From positions 503-6,624 of the forward strand of contig PMEV01000349.1 in NCBI GenBank assembly GCA_003154855.1: DNA of 6,122 bases. Direction: 5' to 3'. A program made the translations under genes and the position numbers. Below, piece by piece: positions 1 to 6,074 of this stretch (the first letter of the stretch is position 1; each line of letters begins with the position of its first letter). The notes under the pieces are model-generated. The model did not search any database and was not told where the DNA came from. It was given only the letters and a program-made list of their open reading frames with translations. Source of the DNA: Bryobacterales bacterium. GTDB taxonomy: Bacteria; Acidobacteriota; Terriglobia; Bryobacterales; Bryobacteraceae.

Positions 1-1
1 C

Positions 2-814
2 GACGGGGCCCGCGCCATGCTTGCGGATGGCCTTTACGAGCGGTTTGGCCGGCCGGATTACGTTGTGGGCCAACATGACGATCCCGGTCTGCCGGCTGGT
101 ACGGCGGGCATTGTCTCCGGGCCGGCATTGGCCAGCGCCACCTCGGTGGATGTGGCCATTTTAGGCATTGGCGGGCACGGCGCTCGCCCCGAGGCCGGCA
201 AAGACCCCATCGTGATGGCCGCCGAATACATCCTGGAAATCCAGACCATCGTGAGCCGGCAGCTTCCACCGCAGCAGGCCGCCGTCGTCACCGTCGGAAC
301 CATTCATGGCGGCGCCAAGCGCAACATTATTCCGGACGAGGTGACGCTCCAGCTCACCGTCCGCACCTACTCCGACGAGGTGCGCGAGAAGATTCTCGAT
401 TCTCTGCAGAAGATGGCCCAAGGCATAGCTGTCGCGAACGGCCTGCCGCCCGACCGCGTGCCCATTGTTTCGGTGAGCAAGACGGAAATCACGCCCGTGA
501 CTTACAACGATCCTGCCCTGGCCGCGCGTCTAAGGCCGGTCTTGATCGCCGCGCTCGGCGCCGGAAATGTCGTGGATTGGCATGCGGAGATGGGCAGTGA
601 GGACTTCGGACTTTTCGCGTTGCCCGGCCACCAGATTCCGGCTTTCTTCCTGCGCCTCGGAGCGACCGATCCCGCGAAACTCGCCGAGAGCCAGCGCACC
701 GGCGTGCCAGTTCCCGGGCTCCACTCCGCGCTCTTCGCGCCAGAGCCGTCGCCCACCATCCGCACCGGCGTCATCGGCATGTCGGCCGCGGTGCTCGATC
801 TGATGAAGAAGTAG
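2..814 (+). CDS. M20D-family metallo-amidohydrolase, C-terminal part (5' end cut by window edge)
   Basis: Probably hydrolyses an N-acyl amino acid or similar amide with a two-metal centre in the cytoplasm. The M20D family includes hippurate hydrolase, N-acetyl-L-amino acid deacetylases and plant IAA-amino acid hydrolases. The frame is open from base 2, so the ATG at 17 is internal: the preceding codons (DGARA) continue the family pattern of a G-A-K/R-A-M segment followed by DGLYERF. Visible motifs are VGQHDDPGLPAG (a metal-ligand His at 74-76), the lid/dimerisation domain with GIGGHGARPEAGKDP and GGAKRNIIPDEV, then GSEDFGLF and GLHSALFAPEP near the C-terminus (His codon 722-724, the usual last metal ligand). 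The upstream Cys/His and Glu-Glu ligands lie outside the window. About 270 residues are present against roughly 400-430 for full members. The stop TAG at 812-814 is 83 bases before the epimerase start, so the two may share a transcript. The family is clear; the substrate cannot be told. Confidence 0.93.
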   Translation, partial: DGARAMLADGLYERFGRPDYVVGQHDDPGLPAGTAGIVSGPALASATSVDVAILGIGGHGARPEAGKDPIVMAAEYILEIQTIVSRQLPPQQAAVVTVGTIHGGAKRNIIPDEVTLQLTVRTYSDEVREKILDSLQKMAQGIAVANGLPPDRVPIVSVSKTEITPVTYNDPALAARLRPVLIAALGAGNVVDWHAEMGSEDFGLFALPGHQIPAFFLRLGATDPAKLAESQRTGVPVPGLHSALFAPEPSPTIRTGVIGMSAAVLDLMKK

Positions 815-832
815 AAGGAGGAATGCTTGCCT

Positions 833-853
833 CGCGAGCCGGGCGGGCTTGCG
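833..853 (+). other. GC-rich intergenic stem-loop
   Basis: In the gap between the amidohydrolase and epimerase genes, the arm 833-840 (CGCGAGCC) pairs with 846-853 (GGCTTGCG) over eight pairs, one of them G-T, around the loop GGGCG. No T-run follows, so it is not a standard terminator. It could stabilise or attenuate the two-gene mRNA, or be chance in GC-rich DNA. It lies between a perfect AAGGAGG (815-821) and the real ribosome binding site of the epimerase (885-890). Confidence 0.3.
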
Positions 854-884
854 CCTGGCGTGGCTGGCGTGTTACCAATCCCAT

Positions 885-890
885 AGGAGG
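885..890 (+). promoter_or_regulatory. Ribosome binding site that fixes the epimerase start at GTG 898
   Basis: AGGAGG lies seven bases before GTG 898, a normal spacing. The competing ATG at 823 also follows an AAGGAGG (815-821), but with only one base between, too close to work well. The 25 residues it would add are Arg- and Gly-rich and unlike the family, while the product from GTG 898 begins MQFGIHSLLFAE, the usual first beta strand of these TIM barrels. Confidence 0.75.
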
Positions 891-897
891 CGCAGCC

Positions 898-1806
898 GTG
901 CAGTTTGGAATTCATTCGCTCCTTTTCGCCGAGACGTTCGTCGAGAAGGATCTCCCCCTGCTGGACAAGTGCAAACGCATGGGATTCGACGCGGTCGAGA
1001 TCATCCCGTTCGATCCCGACGGCTTTCCCGCGCGAAAGGTCCGCGCCGCCGCGGCCGATCTGGGACTGACCATCAACACGGGATACGGCATGCCGGAGCA
1101 GTACAACATCATCTCGCCGGAGCCCCGAGTCCGCAAGGCGGGGATCGAGTTCTCCAAGCGGCTCATCGATCTGAGCAATGAAGCGGGGGCCAAGGTCTTT
1201 GGCGGGATGATTTACTGCGGTTGGGGCTACCTGACCGGCCGGATGCGCACGCAAGACGAGTGGAGTTGGGGCGTGGAAGGCTATCGCGAGATCGCCGGCT
1301 ACGCTCAGCGGGAATCGGGGTTGATCCTGGGCATCGAACCGGTCAACCGCTTCGAATCGCATTTCATCAACACCGCGGCGGATGCGATGAAGTTCATTCG
1401 CGATGTCGGAGTGCCGAACGTAAAGGTCCACCTGGATACGTTTCACATGATTCGCGAGGAGAACGACATCACCGAATGTGTACTTGAGACCGAGGGTCAT
1501 TTGGGATACGTACACGCTTGCGAGAATCAGCGTGGCATTCCCGGCAGCGGGCTGATGCCCTGGGTTCCGTTTTTCACTGCGCTCAGGCGGGTGGGCTACG
1601 ACGGATGCGTAACCATTGAGTCGTTCGATCCCAGTATGGAAAGCATCGCCAAGCTGTGCTGTATCTGGCGCAAGCTGGCCGATTCTCCCGAACAGCTCGC
1701 CGGCGAAGGATTGAAATTCCTCAAGAGCGTCTACCGGCAGGTCTACCTTGACGGGTTGCCAGGCGGCTACGTTTCACCCCAGCTCCTGTCACACCTCGGG
1801 CAATAG
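898..1806 (+). CDS. Sugar 3-epimerase, D-tagatose/D-psicose 3-epimerase family (TIM barrel)
   Basis: Likely interconverts ketohexoses or ketopentulose-type sugars at C3 in the cytoplasm, using a divalent metal. The 302-residue product is a TIM barrel of the xylose isomerase-like/AP endonuclease 2 superfamily. The four metal ligands appear at Glu147 (GIEPVNRFES), Asp180 (VHLDTFHM), His206 (YVHACENQRG) and Glu241 (VTIESF). As I recall, the Pseudomonas cichorii D-tagatose 3-epimerase ligands are 152, 185, 211 and 246, a constant offset of five, so the core has no net insertion between them. The substrate-contact residues Glu153, His183 and Arg212 fit the same offset (158, 188, 217). The protein is about ten residues longer than the roughly 290 of characterised members, with a tail ending GGYVSPQLLSHLGQ. 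It ends in tandem TAG stops (1804-1809), and its last 40 bases overlap the zinc-ribbon gene on the other strand. Plain sugar phosphate isomerase/epimerase is the safe name; true substrate unknown. Confidence 0.93.
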   Translation: MQFGIHSLLFAETFVEKDLPLLDKCKRMGFDAVEIIPFDPDGFPARKVRAAAADLGLTINTGYGMPEQYNIISPEPRVRKAGIEFSKRLIDLSNEAGAKVFGGMIYCGWGYLTGRMRTQDEWSWGVEGYREIAGYAQRESGLILGIEPVNRFESHFINTAADAMKFIRDVGVPNVKVHLDTFHMIREENDITECVLETEGHLGYVHACENQRGIPGSGLMPWVPFFTALRRVGYDGCVTIESFDPSMESIAKLCCIWRKLADSPEQLAGEGLKFLKSVYRQVYLDGLPGGYVSPQLLSHLGQ

Positions 1807-2018
1807 TAGGTCACAATCTCCGACTGCTCGCGCACGCATCCGATCAGAGCGCCGCATCGCGGGCAGTTCGGCAGCAGGTACGCGAGGCTCGCACTCTGGC
1901 AGGATTGACACACCCGAAAGCCGTCCGGGCCATAGGCCAACGGCCCCGAGTATCCGCACAGGAGACAGCTAAATTCTGCCAGCGTCTTCCTCGCGAATGC
2001 GATCTCTTTAGGCGTCAT
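1767..2018 (-). CDS. Small protein with two zinc ribbons, function unknown
   Basis: An 83-residue protein with four CxxC pairs: Cys18/Cys21, Cys37/Cys40, Cys52/Cys55 and Cys73/Cys76. They pair naturally into two treble-Cys4 ribbons, with 15 residues between the pairs in the first and 17 in the second; the knuckles read CLLCG, CQSC, CPRCG and CPRC. Cys61 is extra. There is no signal peptide or membrane segment, so it is probably cytoplasmic. Such proteins bind nucleic acid or protein partners, but nothing here names the partner. The regular Cys pattern argues that it is a real gene and not an antisense shadow. The ribosome binding site before ATG 2018 is weak. Its 3' end overlaps the epimerase 3' end tail to tail by 40 bases. 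It lies downstream of the GH74 gene on the same strand, with a candidate promoter of its own in the 94-base gap. Confidence 0.72.
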   Translation of the reverse strand: MTPKEIAFARKTLAEFSCLLCGYSGPLAYGPDGFRVCQSCQSASLAYLLPNCPRCGALIGCVREQSEIVTYYCPRCDRSWGET

Positions 2019-2059
2019 CTGCCGGTCCAGGCCATGCTCAATTGTACATCCAAAGTGTT

Positions 2060-2088
2060 TATATAGGAGCCGTTTGCCTCACTATTAA
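2060..2088 (-). promoter_or_regulatory. Candidate sigma70-type promoter for the zinc-ribbon gene
   Basis: Read on the minus strand, TTAATA (2088-2083, four of six matches to the -35 consensus) is followed after 17 bases by TATATA (2065-2060, four of six to the -10 consensus). Transcription would start near 2053, leaving a leader of about 35 bases before ATG 2018. The stretch is clearly AT-rich compared with the surrounding GC-rich genes. It is a motif match by eye only. Confidence 0.4.
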
Positions 2089-2090
2089 AC

Positions 2091-2104
2091 CCGGACGACT
2101 CCGG
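2091..2104 (-). terminator. Small hairpin after the GH74 gene, weak terminator candidate
   Basis: Eight bases after the GH74 stop codon (2115-2113), CCGGA and TCCGG form a perfect five-pair stem around a four-base loop. On the minus strand it is followed by GTTTAATAG, which has only three Ts in a row. It is placed as an intrinsic terminator would be, but both stem and T-tract are short, so some read-through into the zinc-ribbon gene is likely if it works at all. Confidence 0.3.
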
Positions 2105-2112
2105 CGTTGGCG

Positions 2113-5019
2113 CTACTGCACGGCAATCGCGACTCCCGCAGGCGCCGTAACTCCTCCGACCGTAACCTCCAATGGCACCGCTGGCCCGGCCGGAGCGCCG
2201 CCGGGTATCAGGACGTTGAACTGCGCGAGGCCCATGACGAACCCGGGCGCGCCGCCAGCGTAACCGACAGTCGCCGGCACTCCGCCGACTGTCGCGCTGT
2301 ACTGCTGCGCAGTCCGCGGGAGCGTGCCGCTTACCAGCCATCCGTCGCGACCCGCGGGGTCGGTCCGACCGTCTCCGGTCACGTAAAAGACGATGTAGTC
2401 GCCCCGATTCACGGGGTTCGCCGGCGAATTCAACTGCCCGTTGGCGAAGTTCACCGCCACCGCCTGGCCCTGGCCGGACGAGTCCATCGTGAAAATCGCC
2501 GGCACGGACGAGACCACGGGCAGCACCACGGGCCCCGAGAGAGCGCCATCCACGGCGACTTGCATCGTGGTAGTTGTAAGCCCCGCGAGCCCGTAGGGAG
2601 CGATGGCGCTGGTCTGCCCGCTCGAGGTGTAGATCATGGGGGAGGGAAAGCCGTCGAAGAAAACCTGCGTGCCGCCAATCGCGGTGCCGACGAAGCCGGC
2701 CTCGTCGAGTTGCGCGGTGGCGGCGCTGGCCGGCCCGATGCCGCTGCCCCAAAAGGTCAGGATCTCGCCCGGCGCCACGATTCCCGCTTGATAGCCCGCG
2801 CTATTCGTCACGGCCGCGGCGTCGAACGAGGGGGCGGCGAACCCGGCGCCGGCTCCGTAACCGTACAAGATCCCTCGGCCGCCCGTTCCGGCGTATACGA
2901 GGTCCTTGGTCCGCATGTCGCCTTCCAGCGCCGTGATCGAGCCGAAGTCCTGCTCGGCAGGGTCGCCGATCCGGGTCCAGGTCGCGCCCAGATCTTCGGA
3001 TTTATAGATCGCTTGGTCCGTGAAGCCCGCGGGCTGCCCGTGGATATAGAGGAACGGAGTGTCCGCGGAGTTTCCTTTTCCGAACGCGACGAAGTTACAG
3101 GCCACCACGCCGGGTACCGTCGCGAACGTCTTCCCGAAGTCGGTGGACCGATACAGGGGAAATGGCGTTGGCTGATTGGCGTTGGGCTTGTGGGCGATCC
3201 ACAGGTCGCCCGCCTTCGCGGGATTCGGCGCCAGCGTGACCTGTATGGTGTACTGCACGCCCGGGATCGTGGCGAGGCGCGTCCAGGTGGCGCCACCGTC
3301 GGTGCTCGAATAGACGTTTCCTTGCTCGTAGTAATAGAAGGCGCCTCCCTGTAAGGGATCGGCGGCCACAATCTGCGGCGCCCACCACTGGTTACTTACT
3401 TGCCAGGACGGTGGCAGCGACTGGCACACTTTCCACGACTGCCCGCCGTCGGTCGAGTAGACCGGCGCCGCATTCACCGGCACCCACACCAGGTTATTCG
3501 GGTCGGTGGACGACATCGCGATATTGCCGGCCACGCCCGGCGACGTGCTGCCAAACGGCCGCCAGGAGAGCCCGTTGTCGGAGCTGAACCCGGTCTCGGC
3601 CGCGGCGGCATTCGTTTCATCCCATCCCACGAAGGCAACGTACTCGGGATGCTGCGCGCTGTAAGCGATCGAATTGCCTTGCGCCACCCAGTCGAACTGC
3701 GCGATGGTGGCCGAGGGCGCGGCGTCGCGGCTGGCGTGGCGGAAGCCAACCATGTCCATCGAAACGCTGATCAGGTCGGCTCCTGGCGCGTTCGAGCCGG
3801 GCAGAGTGACGAGCGGAGGCGCCTTCACGCTTTGGACGCACAGTTCCTCGAGGTTGCTCATCCACCAGAGCCAGGAGGTCTCTGGCGCCGTGTAGTCTTC
3901 GGTCGCGATCACTCCGTAGCCGTTGGTTTGGAGAAGGCGCCCCGGCTGCACCGGATCGATGGCCACGGCGCCATTGCCCCAGCTCGCCGATTTGGCTGTA
4001 TTGACGCCGGTCGGGTACGCCCGGTAGTAGGAGGGCTGGTTAGCCGCGCCGCCGATGGCGAGCCGGGTCCAGGTGTCGCCCCGATCGGTGGAACGGTAGA
4101 TGGTCTGGTTATGGTTGGCGCACACCACTAACTCGCGCGGATTCGCCGGAGAGAAAGTCGCGCCCGAATACCCATCGCTTAGCGAGAACGGAGTAACATC
4201 CTTCCACGCATCCGCCCGGTAGCGTTGCACAGCGCCCGTGACCGCTCCCTCGTCGCCGCCGAGCGTCACCACCAGCGTGCCGTCGCTCGAGACCGCCGCG
4301 CGCGCGGGATTCGGCTGGCTGCCAATATTCGTCCAGGTGTTGCCATGGTCGGCGCTCATCCAGACGCCATGGCCCCACACGCCCGCGTAGATGCGTTGCG
4401 CCTGCGCATCGCACACCAGGAATGTGACGCCTACGGAGACGCCCGCGCTGTCCGGCGGACTCAGCGGTATGGCCGGAATGCTTCGCCAGGCCGCGGCGCC
4501 GTCCTTGACCCAGAGCCCGTTTTTCCGCGTGCCGAGAAAAATGCGTTGCGGCAGGTTTGGATCGACGGCGATCTTCTCGCCCGTGGTCCCGCGATAGGCG
4601 TCGTTGGCGCCGATGTAGAGCTGCGCCGAAGCGAGCCCGGTCGGGACCCAGTAGGCGCCACGCGAGTGGGACACGAAAACCTCCGCGTAAGTATTGGCGC
4701 CGGAGGCAACACTGGTGGAACCGTACAAAGTGTTTGCATCGGTGGGATCCACGCCGATAGCCTCGAACCCGTGCGCTCCCATACCCGCGCGGTCGGAGAG
4801 AGGCAGCCACCGCCGCGCGCCGCGGTCGAACCGGTAGGCGCCGCCGACGTCCGTGCGGATGTAGATGTCGTGGGGCGCCTGGGGGTGAATCACGAGTCCG
4901 GTGGCATACCCCATACCCTGGATGTTGACGCTCTTCCAGACGAACGGCGTGTCCGCTCCGCTGAGTGCGCCCGCCAGAGCTGCCGCCACCAGCGCTGCGC
5001 GGAAGAAAGCTGTCGGCAT
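2113..5019 (-). CDS. Secreted GH74-type glycoside hydrolase (xyloglucanase-like) with Solibacter C-terminal domain
   Basis: A 968-residue exported protein, probably an endo-acting beta-glucanase on xyloglucan or a related polymer. Residues 1-21 are a signal peptide (MPTAFFR, then an Ala/Leu core). Residues 24-720 resemble a GH74 double seven-bladed beta-propeller: the start FVWKSVNIQGMGYATG and the motif IRTDVGGAYRFD (Asp57) match the GH74 N-terminus, and LISVSMDMVGFRH (Asp422) matches the second catalytic region, usually G-D-I-G-G-F-R-H. Seven Asp-boxes (SxDxGxxW/F) occur at 222, 310, 479, 522, 572, 625 and 674. Residues 730-968 are a TIGR03437 domain, with NSAGYQAGIVAPGEIL, GSGIGP, APYGLAG, NSPANPVNRG and GLAQFNVLIPGG; its function is unknown but it marks Solibacter-type Acidobacteriota. 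The two Asp are 365 residues apart, against about 410-430 in characterised enzymes as I remember them, so loops are missing. The gene starts 15 bases after the TonB_C gene, with only a poor ribosome site (GGGTAAG), suggesting translational coupling. The alternative is a non-catalytic sortilin/BNR-type propeller. Confidence 0.92.
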   Translation of the reverse strand: MPTAFFRAALVAAALAGALSGADTPFVWKSVNIQGMGYATGLVIHPQAPHDIYIRTDVGGAYRFDRGARRWLPLSDRAGMGAHGFEAIGVDPTDANTLYGSTSVASGANTYAEVFVSHSRGAYWVPTGLASAQLYIGANDAYRGTTGEKIAVDPNLPQRIFLGTRKNGLWVKDGAAAWRSIPAIPLSPPDSAGVSVGVTFLVCDAQAQRIYAGVWGHGVWMSADHGNTWTNIGSQPNPARAAVSSDGTLVVTLGGDEGAVTGAVQRYRADAWKDVTPFSLSDGYSGATFSPANPRELVVCANHNQTIYRSTDRGDTWTRLAIGGAANQPSYYRAYPTGVNTAKSASWGNGAVAIDPVQPGRLLQTNGYGVIATEDYTAPETSWLWWMSNLEELCVQSVKAPPLVTLPGSNAPGADLISVSMDMVGFRHASRDAAPSATIAQFDWVAQGNSIAYSAQHPEYVAFVGWDETNAAAAETGFSSDNGLSWRPFGSTSPGVAGNIAMSSTDPNNLVWVPVNAAPVYSTDGGQSWKVCQSLPPSWQVSNQWWAPQIVAADPLQGGAFYYYEQGNVYSSTDGGATWTRLATIPGVQYTIQVTLAPNPAKAGDLWIAHKPNANQPTPFPLYRSTDFGKTFATVPGVVACNFVAFGKGNSADTPFLYIHGQPAGFTDQAIYKSEDLGATWTRIGDPAEQDFGSITALEGDMRTKDLVYAGTGGRGILYGYGAGAGFAAPSFDAAAVTNSAGYQAGIVAPGEILTFWGSGIGPASAATAQLDEAGFVGTAIGGTQVFFDGFPSPMIYTSSGQTSAIAPYGLAGLTTTTMQVAVDGALSGPVVLPVVSSVPAIFTMDSSGQGQAVAVNFANGQLNSPANPVNRGDYIVFYVTGDGRTDPAGRDGWLVSGTLPRTAQQYSATVGGVPATVGYAGGAPGFVMGLAQFNVLIPGGAPAGPAVPLEVTVGGVTAPAGVAIAVQ

Positions 5020-5034
5020 GTGCTTACCCGGGAC

Positions 5035-6039
5035 TTACCAGCCCTTGAATGTGACCTCGAAATCCATCTCCTGCGTGGCGGGCCGATAGACGCACATCGC
5101 CGGATGGAAGGTCCATTTGGAGACCACGCGCACAGCCTCTTCCGCCAGGTCCGGGCGAGCCGCGTCCAGGACCTTCAACGCGTCCGGCTTGCCATCCTTG
5201 CCGACCCTGCCGTGCAACCGCACCGTGATGGCCTCATTCGACTGCGCCTTCGGCTCCGGCTGGGGAGTGTTATCCGCGAAGGCGCGATGGAACTCCTGGC
5301 ATCGATTGTCGATCTTCGCGTCCAGCGGATAATCGAAATACTCCGGCGGGTATTCGGTCCGGACCACCACCCTGGAATCGATCTCGATCAGTTTCTCGTT
5401 GCCCACCCAGCGTTCGATGTGGCCGGGAAGGGAAGCGTTATTGAAGCGGAAGTAGGCCGACTGGCGAATCGTCTCATCGCCCAGCCGCACCGATATCAGA
5501 AACCCGCTTTGCGCGTCCACGCAAACCTGACCGGACTGCTGCTGGTCGCCCTTGAGAGTGTCGAACTCAATGCAACGCGCCGGGCGGCCGTCCAGGGTGG
5601 CATCCGCGATACTGCGAATGAGGTCGGCGGGTTCGAAGCGCCCTTGAAATGCGGGCAACAACTTGCGGACCGAGGTCAACGCCGCCGGTTCTGCGTTCTC
5701 CGATCGATAGGTGGCGAGCTCGCTGCCATCTTGCACGCGAATGAACTTGTAAGTGCCGTACGTGAACTCCCAGCGCTTGTTCACGGGCGTTCTTACACCG
5801 ATCTTCAGGCTGCCTTCCGAGGATTCCCCAGCGGCGGAGTGCAGCACGCGAAAGTTAACGAATTCCTCGTTGGCCGGCCACACAGGCGCCGTGAGCATCA
5901 CCGCCCGCTCCATCAACCGCACCGCTTCGGCGCGCACCTGCGGGTCCTCCGCCGGCGCCGCTTCGGGCCGCAGGGTAGTGGTCTGCGCGAAGCAGGCCGA
6001 AAGGATCAGCCACAAACAAAAACAGGTGTTTCGCGGCAT
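5035..6039 (-). CDS. Secreted protein or lipoprotein with TonB-type C-terminal domain
   Basis: A 334-residue envelope protein of unknown precise role. The N-terminus has a short export signal: Arg3, a hydrophobic stretch at 6-15, and LSAC at 13-16, which fits a lipobox with Cys16 as the lipid-bearing residue; cleavage by signal peptidase I just before Gln19 is the alternative. Residues about 60-240 look beta-rich and contain Cys156 and Cys173 (RPARCIEFD, QVCVDAQSGFL), a possible disulfide; the pattern recalls LolA/LppX-type sheets, which is inference. Residues 270-334 match the TonB family C-terminal domain: ITVRLHGRVGKDGKPDALKV, DLAEEAVRVVSKWTFHPAM and a final FEVTFKGW. It lacks the inner-membrane anchor plus long Pro-rich linker of classical TonB, so it is not an obvious energy transducer even though automated pipelines often give that name. 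It is the first gene of a likely two-gene unit with the GH74 hydrolase; its TAA stop is 15 bases before the next ATG. Confidence 0.86.
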   Translation of the reverse strand: MPRNTCFCLWLILSACFAQTTTLRPEAAPAEDPQVRAEAVRLMERAVMLTAPVWPANEEFVNFRVLHSAAGESSEGSLKIGVRTPVNKRWEFTYGTYKFIRVQDGSELATYRSENAEPAALTSVRKLLPAFQGRFEPADLIRSIADATLDGRPARCIEFDTLKGDQQQSGQVCVDAQSGFLISVRLGDETIRQSAYFRFNNASLPGHIERWVGNEKLIEIDSRVVVRTEYPPEYFDYPLDAKIDNRCQEFHRAFADNTPQPEPKAQSNEAITVRLHGRVGKDGKPDALKVLDAARPDLAEEAVRVVSKWTFHPAMCVYRPATQEMDFEVTFKGW

Positions 6040-6045
6040 GCATCG

Positions 6046-6074
6046 ATTATAAACCCGCGAGTTCGTTCGGAGAA
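6046..6074 (-). promoter_or_regulatory. Promoter candidate with perfect TATAAT, upstream of the TonB_C/GH74 unit
   Basis: On the minus strand TATAAT occupies 6051-6046. Seventeen bases further upstream is TTCTCC (6074-6069), a poor -35 match (three of six). Counting from the -10 box, transcription would begin at about 6039, which is the A of the ATG start codon. No Shine-Dalgarno sequence is present before that ATG, consistent with a leaderless transcript. The nearby ATG at 6043-6041 is in another frame. Confidence 0.5.

Noticed and set aside
823..897. ATG 823 as the start of the epimerase, adding 25 residues.
   Set aside because: The Shine-Dalgarno is only one base from this ATG, the added residues do not look like the family, and GTG 898 has a well-spaced AGGAGG.
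502..1515. Minus-strand open frame of 337 codons running antisense across both the amidohydrolase and epimerase genes.
   Set aside because: It spans two well-supported genes and the gap between them, and its translation shows no family motif.
2042..2065. Plus-strand promoter from TTGTAC (2042-2047) and TATATA (2060-2065).
   Set aside because: The spacer is only 12 bases, too short for a sigma70 promoter, and no plus-strand gene follows.
2015..2752. Minus-strand frame of 245 codons whose TGA overlaps the ATG of the zinc-ribbon gene.
   Set aside because: It lies almost wholly inside the GH74 gene in another frame and reads as Arg-rich low-quality protein; the ATGA overlap is chance.
2107..3354. 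Long plus-strand open frame (415 codons) antisense to the GH74 gene.
   Set aside because: The translation is rich in Arg, Gly and His with no recognisable motif, typical of an antisense frame in GC-rich DNA, while the opposite strand encodes clear TIGR03437 and Asp-box motifs.
5020..5037. The TonB_C stop codon is in the same frame as the GH74 start (18 bases from TAA to ATG), suggesting a read-through fusion or a broken single gene.
   Set aside because: Each gene has its own signal peptide and complete domains, so a fusion would bury a signal sequence mid-protein; a shared frame has a one-in-three chance.
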